NCBI RefSeq assembly: GCF_013409625.1
Contig: NZ_JACCBF010000001.1
Coordinates: forward strand, 2,111,001-2,175,000
Direction: 5' to 3'
Source: Nocardioides kongjuensis
GTDB lineage: Bacteria > Actinomycetota > Actinomycetes > Propionibacteriales > Nocardioidaceae
Length of the DNA: 64,000 nucleotides
The notes beneath the pieces were generated by a model. The model was not told the DNA's origin. It saw only the letters and a program-made list of their open reading frames with translations, and did not search any database. How positions within the stretch are numbered: the first letter of the stretch is position 1; every line of letters begins with the position of its first letter. Below are positions 41,243 to 49,254 of this stretch, in pieces. The translations under genes were made by a program, and so were the position numbers.

Positions 41243-42023
41243 GGTCGTCACGCTCCAGGGGCGTCGCGTGGGTGCCGGTCAGCACGATGTCCCAGCGGTA
41301 GCCGGTCGCCCACTCGTGGGTGGTCAGGTCGTGGTCGTAGGTCGCGACGAGCCGGTCGCGGGCGGCCTGGTCGGTGATCGACTGGTAGATCGGGTCGAGC
41401 GCGAACAGCGGGTCGCCCGGGAAGTACATCTGGGTGATCAGCCGCTGGGTGAACTCGGTGCCGAACAGCGAGAAGTGGATGTGCGCGGGACGCCAGGCAT
41501 TGAGGTGGTTGCGCCAGGGGTACGGGCCGGGCTTGATCGTCGTGAAGCGGTAGTTCCCGTCGCCATCGGTCAGGCAGCGCCCGACGCCGGTGAAGTGGGG
41601 GTCGATCGGCGCGGGGTGCTGGTCGCGCTTGTGGATGTAGCGCCCGCCCGCGTTGGCCTGCCAGATCTCGACCAGCTGGTGGCGCACCGGCCGGCCGTCG
41701 CCGTCGAGGACGCGGCCGGTGAGCAGCATCCGCTCGCCGATCGGCTCGCCGCCGTGCTGGATGGTCAGGTCCGCCTCGACCGGGTCGATGTCGGAGTGCC
41801 CGAACACCGGCGCCACCAGCTCGATCCCCTCGGGGTCGGCGTGGCGCAGGTCCTTGGTGGGGTGGCGCAGGGTGGAGCTGCGGTACGGCGGGAAGTCGAT
41901 CCGCGGCTGCGAGGCACCCGGCGGGGTCGCGGCGTGCGCCTCGGTGATCTCGGCGGTGATCCGCGCTTGCGAGTCCAGGGCCGGCGCAGCGGCCGGCGTG
42001 GCGGTGGTCGTGGTCACGGTCAC
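41235..42023 (-). CDS. pcaH: Protocatechuate 3,4-dioxygenase beta subunit
   Basis: A roughly 260-residue Fe(III) intradiol dioxygenase beta subunit. Iron ligands of the family are visible: Tyr in GGRYIHKRDQH, Tyr in KPGPYPWRNH, and two His in RPAHIHFS. It opens the protocatechuate ring to 3-carboxy-cis,cis-muconate. The frame opens at GTG 42023, but GTG 42017 lies six bases after a -10-like TAGCGT and may be the true, leaderless start. First gene of the pca operon, divergent from an IclR gene. Confidence 0.93.
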   Translation of the reverse strand: MTVTTTTATPAAAPALDSQARITAEITEAHAATPPGASQPRIDFPPYRSSTLRHPTKDLRHADPEGIELVAPVFGHSDIDPVEADLTIQHGGEPIGERMLLTGRVLDGDGRPVRHQLVEIWQANAGGRYIHKRDQHPAPIDPHFTGVGRCLTDGDGNYRFTTIKPGPYPWRNHLNAWRPAHIHFSLFGTEFTQRLITQMYFPGDPLFALDPIYQSITDQAARDRLVATYDHDLTTHEWATGYRWDIVLTGTHATPLERDDHE

Positions 42024-42077
42024 ACGCTAGGCGTCACGGCACGCAGCGCGCGATAGGCTTCTTCCACTGAGTGAAAG
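42024..42077 (-). promoter_or_regulatory. pcaH promoter and IclR-type operator
   Basis: CTTCCACTGAGTGAAAG (42061-42077) is a near-perfect palindrome with 8-bp arms, one mismatch and one central base. It lies 32 bases upstream of a -10-like TAGCGT on the minus strand (42024-42029). The site is shared with the divergent IclR gene and sits where an activator would bind. Confidence 0.65.
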
Positions 42078-42126
42078 ACCGCACCCGGGCCGAGGTGCGA
42101 CGAGCGCAGCGAGGAGCCGCGAGACG

Positions 42127-42873
42127 ATGGCCGGCAACACCTCCGTCCCGGGCGCGAGCGTCGTCTCGCGCAGCCTCGCGCTGCTCTTCGCCTTCGACGA
42201 GACCCACCGCCGGATGACCCTCTCCGAGCTCGCCCGCCGCGCCGACCTCCCGCTGCCCACGGCCCACCGCCTGGTCGGCGAGCTGGTCGCGGGCGGCGCA
42301 CTCGTGCGGCGCAGCACCGGCGAGTACGTCGTCGCCCGGCGGCTGTGGCAGGTCGGCCTGCTGGCGCCGGTCGAGACCGGGCTGCGCGAGGTCGCCCGCC
42401 CGTTCCTGAACGACCTCCACGCGACCACCCGCGCGACCGTGCACCTCGCCGTGCGCGAGGGCACCGAGGTGCTCTACCTCGAGCGCCTGTCGGGCCGGGC
42501 CTCCGTGCCGGTCGTCAGCACCGTCGGCTCCCGGTTGCCCCTGCACGCGACCGGTGTCGGCAAGGCGCTCCTCGCCCACGCGCCCGAGGACGTCGTCTCC
42601 GACGCCCTCGCCCGGCTGGTCCGGGTCACGCCGTACACGATCACCCAGCCGTCCCGGATGCGCGAGCAGCTCGAGCAGGTCCGCCGCGACGGCTACGCCA
42701 CCACCGTCGAGGAGATGACGCTCGGCGCCTGCTCGGTCGCCGTGCCCGTGCGGGCCGGCGGGCAGGTCGTCGCCGCGCTCGGCGTCGTCGTCCCCTCACT
42801 CAAGCGCGACCGGGCCCGGCTGGTCGCGGCGCTCCAGGTCGCGGCCCAGGGCATCGGGCGGTCGGTGGGCTGA
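42127..42873 (+). CDS. IclR-family regulator of the pca-pob operon
   Basis: A 248-residue IclR protein: N-terminal winged helix (VSRSLALLFAFDETHRRMTLSELARRADLPLPTAHRL, about 13-49) and C-terminal effector domain with TVHLAVREGTEVLYLERLSG, GSRLPLHATGVGKALLAH and LGACSVAVPVRAGGQVVAALGV. Divergent from pcaH across 103 bases. By analogy with PcaR/PobR-type IclR proteins it likely responds to protocatechuate, 4-hydroxybenzoate or 3-oxoadipate. GAGGAG precedes the ATG. Confidence 0.88.
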   Translation: MAGNTSVPGASVVSRSLALLFAFDETHRRMTLSELARRADLPLPTAHRLVGELVAGGALVRRSTGEYVVARRLWQVGLLAPVETGLREVARPFLNDLHATTRATVHLAVREGTEVLYLERLSGRASVPVVSTVGSRLPLHATGVGKALLAHAPEDVVSDALARLVRVTPYTITQPSRMREQLEQVRRDGYATTVEEMTLGACSVAVPVRAGGQVVAALGVVVPSLKRDRARLVAALQVAAQGIGRSVG

Positions 42874-42880
42874 GCGCTGC

Positions 42881-44341
42881 TCACACCTTCCGGTGGATCG
42901 ACTTGAAGCTGAGGTAGGCCGAGAGCCCCTCCACGCCGTACTCGACCCCGAGCCCGGAGTCGTGCCGGCCGCCGAACGGCGCGGCGTGGTTGGAGGCGAA
43001 GAAGTTGATCCCGACCGAACCGGTGTCCATCCGCTCGGCCACCTCCAGCGCTCGTTCAGGCGAGGCGGAGAAGACCAGGCCGCCGAGGCCGAACGACGTG
43101 TCGTTGGCCAGGGCGATCGCATCCTCGACGGTGTCGTAGCGCAGCACCGAGATCACCGGTCCGAACACCTCCTCGCGGGCGACCGTCATCGACGGCGTCA
43201 CGTCGGCGAGCACCGTGGGCTGGACGAAGAAGCCGGGCCCGTCGACAGCAGCGCCACCGACGGTGACGCGCGCGCCCTCCGCCGCAGCCCCCTCGAGGAA
43301 CCCCACCACCACGTCGCGCTGGGAGCGCGTGGCGAGCGGGCCGAAGACCGTGTCGGGGTCGAACGGGTCGCCCTGCTTGCCCGCCGCGATGGTCGCGGTG
43401 ACCATCTCGACGACCTCGTCGTAGCGCGACGCCGGGGCGAGGATGCGGGTGGAGATGTAGCAGGTCTGGCCGGTGTTCCGCATCGACGACCGCACCAGCA
43501 CCGCGGCCATCGCGTCGAGGTCGGCGTCCTCGAGCACGATCGCGGACGACTTGCCGCCGAGCTCGAGGGTCACCGGCTTGAGGAGCTCGCCGCAGGCGGC
43601 GCCGATCCGGCGCCCGACCGGGGTGGAGCCGGTGAAGGCGACCTTGGCGGTGTCGGGGTGGCGGACCAGCGCCTCGCCGACCGCTCCCCCGCCCGTGACG
43701 AGGTTGACCACGCCCGCCGGCACGCCGGCCGCCGCAGCCGCCTCGACCACGAACCGGATCGACAGCGGCGTCGACTCGGCCGGCTTCATCACGACGGTGC
43801 AGCCGGCGAGCAGGGCCGGCGCCAGCTTGATCACCATGAGGTTGATCGGGAAGTTCCAGGGCGCGATCAGCACGCACGGACCGACCGGGTCCCGTCGTAC
43901 GACGGTCTCCGCACCACCGGCTGGGAAGGGCCGCACGTCCTCGGCCTCCAGCCAGGGGGCGAGGGAGGCGACGTGGCGCAGGATCCCGGCGGCGTTGGCC
44001 GCGGCACCGGAGGTCTCGGCGATCGGCGAGCCGTTCTCGCGGGTGTTGGTCCAGGACAGCTGCTCGGCCCGCTTCTCCAGCTCGTCGGCCATCCGAAGCA
44101 GCACCTCGGCACGCTCGCTCGGCGACGTGCGGGGCCACGGCCCGGACCGGAAGGCCGCGACAGCAGCGGCCACGGCGTCGTCGACGTCCTCGCGAGAGGC
44201 ATCCGGCACCGAGCCCCACGTCTCACCGGTGGCCGGGTCCACCACCGGCAGCCGTCCGGTGCCGTGCGCCGGGCGCCACGCCCCGTCGACGTACAGGTCG
44301 CCGACGTGGGTCCACGGCAGGTCGAGTGCTGGTCGGGTCAC
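42881..44341 (-). CDS. creC: Aldehyde dehydrogenase, probable 4-hydroxybenzaldehyde dehydrogenase
   Basis: A 486-residue NAD(P)-dependent aldehyde dehydrogenase: IAPWNFPINLMVIKLAPALLAGC, glycine motif FTGSTPVGRRI, catalytic Glu in LELGGKSSAIVLED and catalytic Cys in NTGQTCYISTRI. Last gene of the eight-gene cre-type operon; GTG 44341 overlaps the HD gene stop. Position and class match CreC of C. glutamicum, so the inferred reaction is 4-hydroxybenzaldehyde to 4-hydroxybenzoate, feeding PobA encoded 4.5 kb further on. The enzyme class is sure; the substrate is inferred from context. Confidence 0.88.
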   Translation of the reverse strand: MTRPALDLPWTHVGDLYVDGAWRPAHGTGRLPVVDPATGETWGSVPDASREDVDDAVAAAVAAFRSGPWPRTSPSERAEVLLRMADELEKRAEQLSWTNTRENGSPIAETSGAAANAAGILRHVASLAPWLEAEDVRPFPAGGAETVVRRDPVGPCVLIAPWNFPINLMVIKLAPALLAGCTVVMKPAESTPLSIRFVVEAAAAAGVPAGVVNLVTGGGAVGEALVRHPDTAKVAFTGSTPVGRRIGAACGELLKPVTLELGGKSSAIVLEDADLDAMAAVLVRSSMRNTGQTCYISTRILAPASRYDEVVEMVTATIAAGKQGDPFDPDTVFGPLATRSQRDVVVGFLEGAAAEGARVTVGGAAVDGPGFFVQPTVLADVTPSMTVAREEVFGPVISVLRYDTVEDAIALANDTSFGLGGLVFSASPERALEVAERMDTGSVGINFFASNHAAPFGGRHDSGLGVEYGVEGLSAYLSFKSIHRKV

Positions 44342-45033
44342 GGAGCCACCTCGCGCGTCTCCTCGTTGCGCAGCACATCGGTCCTGAGCAGCCGGTTGGA
44401 GCGGGCGAGGTCGGCGCTGGCCATCGCGACGGCGGCCTCGGTCAGCAGCTCGGGGACGATCTCGCGGGCGAGCCGGTCGCAGTACGTCGCGGGGTCCAGC
44501 CCGAACCAGCCCGACGCCAGCGCGATGCCCGCGTGGTCGAAGCGCCACAGGCGGTCGGCGTCGCGGACCAGCGCGTCCTCCAGCGAGTACGCCTCCTTGC
44601 GCGTGTCGTGGCCGTCGACGATCGCGCACACGGCGGCGACGAACTCCTCGGAGTAGCCCAGCGGCGGCAGCACCTCGCGCGCGATCAGGCAGCCCTGCCG
44701 CTCGTGCTCGTAGCGGATCTCCGCCTTGCGCCAGTCGCCCGAGAAGCCCTCGGAGATGATCCGGCTCTCGTCGACCCGGCCCCAGCCGGTGTCGTGCAGC
44801 AGGATCGCGACCCGCACCAGCTCGGCGTCGGCCTCGGGATGGGCGCGGCACAGCCGTTCGGCGTAGGCCAGCGAGATCGGCAGGTGGATGTCGTTGCTGC
44901 GCGTCCGGGTCTCCGGAACCACGCAGCGCCACACCGGGTCCAGGTCGATCCCGGCCGCCGGGGTCAGCGAGATCGGTGAGGTGTCGACCGGGCCGGACGG
45001 CTGGACGGGGGTCGGCGGCAGTGCGTGGGTCAT
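44338..45033 (-). CDS. creD: HD-domain phosphohydrolase, CreD-like (first copy)
   Basis: A 231-residue HD-superfamily protein. Metal-binding motifs: NDIHLPISLAYAERLC, ILLHDTGWGRVDES (HD), YEHERQGCLIAREVL, VDGHDTRKEA and DADRLWRF. In the C. glutamicum cre pathway CreD removes phosphate from the oxidised alkylphenyl phosphate; this is the predicted role, giving 4-hydroxybenzyl alcohol or a further oxidised phenol. ATG 45033 overlaps the reductase stop by four bases. A paralogue is encoded at 52505. Confidence 0.85.
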   Translation of the reverse strand: MTHALPPTPVQPSGPVDTSPISLTPAAGIDLDPVWRCVVPETRTRSNDIHLPISLAYAERLCRAHPEADAELVRVAILLHDTGWGRVDESRIISEGFSGDWRKAEIRYEHERQGCLIAREVLPPLGYSEEFVAAVCAIVDGHDTRKEAYSLEDALVRDADRLWRFDHAGIALASGWFGLDPATYCDRLAREIVPELLTEAAVAMASADLARSNRLLRTDVLRNEETREVAP

Positions 45034-46298
45034 GACGGGTTCCTCGAGATCGACTTGAGCTGGACCGCCGGATCGGCGGCCTCGCCGGGCGGGATCGCCG
45101 CCCCGCTGGCAATGGCCGCCTTGACGGCCATGAAGTCCAGGGGTGCGTTGACGCAGTCGGCGGCGATGATCGCGTCGCCGCGGTAGTAGAGGACGGAGTA
45201 CTTGCCCTTCGCCTCGTCCTGCCGCACGACGGTCAGGTCGTGCCCGGCGGACAGGCCGGCGATCTGCAGCTTGAGGTCGGCCTGGTTGGACCAGAACCAC
45301 GGGACGCCCGCGTACTCCTCGGGCCGCCCGACGATGGCGTAGGCAGCCACCTTGGCCTGCTCCACCGCGTTGTTGACGCTCTCGAACCGGATCCGGTCGC
45401 CCTCGGGCGCACCCGGCACGGGGTTCGGCAGGTTGGCGACGTCGCCGACCGCGACGGTGACGCCGTCGGAGGCGAGGGCGTGCGCGTCGACCCGGATGCC
45501 GTTGTCGCACTCGAGCCCGATCGACTCGGCGAGCTCGGTGTTGGGGATGACGCCGACACCGATCAGCACCAGCTCGGCGGGGACCACTCGTCCATCGGCC
45601 AGCTCGACGCCGGCGACCCGGTCGCCGGAGCCGACGATGCGTCGTACGTCTGCGTCGAGGACCACGTCGATGCCGTGCTGGCGGTGGTGGTCGAGCAGGT
45701 ACGACGACGTCTCGGCCCCGACCGCGCGCCCGACCAGGCGCGGCCCGGCCTCCAGCAGCGTGACCGTGCGGCCCATCTTGTTGAGGCTGGCCGCTGCCTC
45801 GATGCCAATGAAGCCCCCGCCGATGACGACGACGTCCTTGATCATCGGCACCCGGGCCTTGAGCTCGAGGGCGTCGTCGGCGTTGCGCAGGTAGAGCACA
45901 CCGGGCAGGTCGACGCCCTCCACCAGCAGTCGCCGGGCGCGGGCACCGACGGTGAGCGCGAGCCGGTCGAACGCGATCTCCGCGCCGGACATCGAGTGCG
46001 CGACGCCGCTGCCGTCGTCCCGCTTGTCGATGCGGATGATCCGCTCGTTGCGGACCACGCGGATCCGGTGCTCGTCCCAGTACTCCTGGGTGCGGTAGAT
46101 CAGCGACTCCTTGGTGATCGCCCCCTGCAGGAACTCCTTGGACAGCGCAGGGCGCTGGTAGGGACGGTGGTTCTCGTCCCCCAGGAGGGTGATGGGCGGC
46201 TCGTACCCGAGCGCGCGCAGGGACACCGCGAGCTGCACCCCCGCCTGGGAGGAGCCGATGATCAACAGGCCGGCGGAGCCCTCGGGACCAGTGGGCAT
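45030..46298 (-). CDS. creE: Ferredoxin reductase for the P450 system
   Basis: A 422-residue FAD/NAD(P)H-dependent reductase of the putidaredoxin/rhodocoxin reductase type: LLIIGSSQAGVQLAVSLRALG (FAD), RPYQRPALSKEFL, the NAD motif VVVIGGGFIGIEAAASL, and VAVGDVANLPNP followed by FESVNNAVEQAKVAAYAIVG. It passes electrons from NAD(P)H to the ferredoxin encoded three bases upstream, and so to the P450. Which cre letter belongs to reductase and which to ferredoxin is from gene order and memory. Confidence 0.9.
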   Translation of the reverse strand: MPTGPEGSAGLLIIGSSQAGVQLAVSLRALGYEPPITLLGDENHRPYQRPALSKEFLQGAITKESLIYRTQEYWDEHRIRVVRNERIIRIDKRDDGSGVAHSMSGAEIAFDRLALTVGARARRLLVEGVDLPGVLYLRNADDALELKARVPMIKDVVVIGGGFIGIEAAASLNKMGRTVTLLEAGPRLVGRAVGAETSSYLLDHHRQHGIDVVLDADVRRIVGSGDRVAGVELADGRVVPAELVLIGVGVIPNTELAESIGLECDNGIRVDAHALASDGVTVAVGDVANLPNPVPGAPEGDRIRFESVNNAVEQAKVAAYAIVGRPEEYAGVPWFWSNQADLKLQIAGLSAGHDLTVVRQDEAKGKYSVLYYRGDAIIAADCVNAPLDFMAVKAAIASGAAIPPGEAADPAVQLKSISRNPS

Positions 46299-46301
46299 GG
46301 C

Positions 46302-46622
46302 TCAGACCTGCGTCTCCGGCGTCGTCACGTGCAGGTCCATGCCGTCGGTGACCTTGATCTGGCAGCACAGCCGCGAGGTGTCCTGCCGCTCGACGGCGGC
46401 ACCCCACAGCATCTCGTCCTCCATCTCCTCCATCGGCGGCAGCGCCGCGAAGTCGGCCTCGTCGACGAAGACGTGGCAGGTCGCGCAGGACAGCGAGCCG
46501 CCGCACTCGGCGACGATCCCGGGAACCCCGTTGCGGACAGCGGTCTCCATCACGGAGTCGCCGACGTTGGCCTCGACGACGCGGGCCGAGCCGGTGGCGT
46601 CGGTGTAGGTGATCGTGGGCAT
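46302..46622 (-). CDS. creF: [2Fe-2S] ferredoxin for the P450 system
   Basis: A 106-residue adrenodoxin/putidaredoxin-type ferredoxin: MPTITYTDATGSARVVEANVGDSVMETAVRNGV, cluster ligands in CGGSLSCATCHVF plus the last Cys in TSRLCCQIKV. It carries electrons between the reductase and the P450. Follows the SDR gene by 21 bases in the operon. Confidence 0.93.
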   Translation of the reverse strand: MPTITYTDATGSARVVEANVGDSVMETAVRNGVPGIVAECGGSLSCATCHVFVDEADFAALPPMEEMEDEMLWGAAVERQDTSRLCCQIKVTDGMDLHVTTPETQV

Positions 46623-46643
46623 TGCTCTCCCCTTCGGAAGGAC

Positions 46644-47399
46644 TCAGATGAACTGGCGGCCACCGTCGACGACGACGGTCTGGCCGGTGACGAAGCCGGC
46701 GTCGGGGCCGGCGAGGAAGAGGGCGACCCCGACGATGTCGTCGGGCTGGCTGGCCCGGCGCAGGGCGCCGCGGTCGACGCCGTACGACGCCGCGTCGTCC
46801 ATCAGCCCGAGACTGGCGTCGGTGAGGGTGAAGCCGGGGGCGATCGCGTTGACGTTGATCGAGCGGCGCCCCAGCTCCTTGGCCATCACCCGGGTCAGGG
46901 CGATCACGCCGCCCTTGGAGGCGACGTAGTGGAGCCAGTTCTCCGACCCGCTGTAGACGGTGGCCGAGGACAGGTTGACCACGCGCGCACCCTCGGGCAG
47001 GTAGGGGCTGCACGCCCGCACCACCAGCCACGGGCCCTTGAGGTTGACCCCCATCACCAGGTCCCACTCGGCGGGGTCGATGTCCTCGAGCGGGGATCGG
47101 GTGACGGTGCCGTAGATCGCGGCGTTGTTGACCAGGACGTCGATCCGCCCGCCGCCGAACCCGGCGACCGCCTCCGCGAGCGCCGCCGTCGACGTCGCCG
47201 AGGTGACGTCGACGGGACCGTGCCAGGCCTCGGCACCCGCGTCGACCACGAGCTTCGCGGTCTCCGCGGCGCCCGCCTCGTCGATGTCGGCGACGGCCAC
47301 CCGGTACCCGCGGGCGGCGAAGCCGAGCGCGAACGCCCGGCCCAGCCCGCCTGCGGCGCCGGTGACGAGCACGGTCCGACCGCGACCCTCGTCGCTCAT
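46644..47399 (-). CDS. creG: SDR dehydrogenase, probable 4-hydroxybenzyl alcohol dehydrogenase
   Basis: A 251-residue classical SDR: TGAAGGLGRA near residue 13, NNAAIYG, catalytic Ser in VVNLSSATVYSG, YVASK and APGFTLTDASLG. Only four bases separate its start from the stop of the phosphohistidine-subunit gene. By position it corresponds to CreG, which oxidises the benzylic alcohol to the aldehyde. The fold is certain; the substrate is context inference. Confidence 0.88.
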   Translation of the reverse strand: MSDEGRGRTVLVTGAAGGLGRAFALGFAARGYRVAVADIDEAGAAETAKLVVDAGAEAWHGPVDVTSATSTAALAEAVAGFGGGRIDVLVNNAAIYGTVTRSPLEDIDPAEWDLVMGVNLKGPWLVVRACSPYLPEGARVVNLSSATVYSGSENWLHYVASKGGVIALTRVMAKELGRRSINVNAIAPGFTLTDASLGLMDDAASYGVDRGALRRASQPDDIVGVALFLAGPDAGFVTGQTVVVDGGRQFI

Positions 47400-47403
47400 C
47401 TCG

Positions 47404-49254
47404 TCAGTCCAGGATCTCGACGCGCCCGGTGCCGCCGTCGACCCGGATCCGCTGGCCGGTGCGAATCGTCGTCGACGCGCTGCCCGTGCCGGTGACCGCC
47501 GGGAGACCGTACTCGCGGCACACGATCGCCGCGTGGCTCATCATGCCGCCGATGTCGGTGACGGTCGCCTTGATCCTGCCGAAGATCGGGCCCCACGACG
47601 GAGCGGTGATGGTGGCGACCAGGATCTCGTCCTGCTGCACCTCGCCCAGCTGGTCGGCGCTGTGGATCACGCGGGCGATGCCCTCCACCACGCCGGGAGA
47701 GGCGGCCATGCCGGTGATGACGCCCTCGTCGCCGCCCTCGTCACCGGCCAGCCACCGCTGGACCTGCTCGGTGGTGATGCCGTAGAGCATCATCGTGAAC
47801 GGCTCGGTGATCTCGGCCGGCGGCGTGTTCAGCGCCGGCTGCGGACGCTGGGTGGCGAGCGCCTCGAAGATCTTGCGGCGCCGCTCGATCTCGGCGGGCC
47901 AGTAGTGGGGACCGGTCGCCTCGGAGCCGACCGCCCAGCCGGTGACCAGGTCGAAGATCGCGTCGCGGACCTCGCCGCGGTTGAGGTAGAGCATGTCGGA
48001 CTCGTCGGCCCAGAAGCCGGCGGCCGCGAAGACCCGTCCGAGCTCGCGGACCTTGCGCCAGAAGACGCCCATCGTCCAGTGCTCGATGTAGAAGTTGTGG
48101 TTCTCGACGTACGGGTACGCGGTCGCGGCGAGCCCGCGCTTGGCGTCGAAGGTCGCGAGCGCCTCGCCGTCGAGCAGGTCGCGGTACTCCGCGACGATCC
48201 GGTCCTTCTCCGCGGTGAGCTCCTCGACCGGCCGCATGATCTGCTGCCCCTCGTCGAGGCGGCGGACGTAGTCCTTGATGTAGCCGAGCGGGATCTCCTG
48301 GTGCTCGAGCCAGTACTTGTCGTGGCCGTAGAACCCGTTGCCGACGGTGAAGTTGAACCACGGGTCCTGCGCCGCCTCGTACGCCGCCAGCCAGGCCGCG
48401 CCGCCGTCGCGTTCCCCGATCCGGGCGAGCGTGCCGGCCACGTCGTCGGTGTCGGCGAAGGCTTCCTGCAGGCCGCTCTCGACGGCGAGGGTGGCGAGCT
48501 TCTTCAGCTCGTCGTCGGGCCGGAACAGCTCCATGTCGACGCCCTGGACCATCTTGGCGATGGCCTGGTCCGGGATGCCGGGGAAGGCCTCCTTGCAGAA
48601 GCCGAAGAAGTCGAGGTAGGCGAGGTAGCCGAGGTTGAGGAACTCGAAGTGGTACTGCCAGTTCTGGTAGCAGAGCTGGATCAGCCGGTCGTAGTTCTCC
48701 ATCAGCACCTCGGAGCCGTCCTTCGCGACACCGGCGACGATGTCGTCGAACGGGACCATGTCCGGAAGCGGCTCGAAGCGCAGCGCCTCCATCTCGTCGA
48801 TGGTGCCGCGGACCTTGACCCGCCAGCCGTCGAGGAGCTCGTTCCAGTTCTGGAAGTAGTGGCCGGCGCGGCGCTCGAACTCCGGCACCCGGGCGGGGAT
48901 CTGGTCCTCGGGGACCGGGACCGGCGACATGTAGAGGTAGCCGAGGTGGATCTTGAACTCGATGCCGTTGGCCGGCGGGATCAGCAGGTGCCGGGTGTTG
49001 TACTGCCCGAGGCACTTGACCGCGAACTCGCCGCCGATGGTCTCGAATGGCTTGAACACCGTCGGCCAGTGCTGGCTGTCGCAGAACCAGAACTTCTCGT
49101 CCTCGGCACCGCTGAGGTTCTGGAAGACCAGGTTGTAGGGGTAGAGCTTCTCCCAGCCCTCGGCCCCCTCGGGGACGGGCAGCTGCGAGGGCTTCGGGAA
49201 GGACTTCATCGCGGGGGCGGTGGCACCCGACGTGGTGGGCTCGGTGACGGTCAT
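47404..49254 (-). CDS. creH: Alkylphenol-phosphorylating synthase, phosphohistidine subunit (PEP-synthase-like)
   Basis: A 616-residue protein. The C-terminal quarter is a PEP-utiliser swivelling domain with the phosphorylatable His near residue 574 in DIGGMMSHAAIVCREYGLPAV. The long N-terminal part (WEKLYPYNLVFQNLSGAEDEKFWFCD, SPVPVPEDQIPARVPEFERRAGHYFQNW) matches the 70-kDa subunit of phenylphosphate synthase and CreH, and should bind the phenol. No PEP-binding barrel follows, so PEP is not the donor. ATP + alkylphenol + water to alkylphenyl phosphate + AMP + Pi is the predicted reaction with the ATP-binding subunit encoded just upstream (ATGA overlap). Confidence 0.85.
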   Translation of the reverse strand: MTVTEPTTSGATAPAMKSFPKPSQLPVPEGAEGWEKLYPYNLVFQNLSGAEDEKFWFCDSQHWPTVFKPFETIGGEFAVKCLGQYNTRHLLIPPANGIEFKIHLGYLYMSPVPVPEDQIPARVPEFERRAGHYFQNWNELLDGWRVKVRGTIDEMEALRFEPLPDMVPFDDIVAGVAKDGSEVLMENYDRLIQLCYQNWQYHFEFLNLGYLAYLDFFGFCKEAFPGIPDQAIAKMVQGVDMELFRPDDELKKLATLAVESGLQEAFADTDDVAGTLARIGERDGGAAWLAAYEAAQDPWFNFTVGNGFYGHDKYWLEHQEIPLGYIKDYVRRLDEGQQIMRPVEELTAEKDRIVAEYRDLLDGEALATFDAKRGLAATAYPYVENHNFYIEHWTMGVFWRKVRELGRVFAAAGFWADESDMLYLNRGEVRDAIFDLVTGWAVGSEATGPHYWPAEIERRRKIFEALATQRPQPALNTPPAEITEPFTMMLYGITTEQVQRWLAGDEGGDEGVITGMAASPGVVEGIARVIHSADQLGEVQQDEILVATITAPSWGPIFGRIKATVTDIGGMMSHAAIVCREYGLPAVTGTGSASTTIRTGQRIRVDGGTGRVEILD

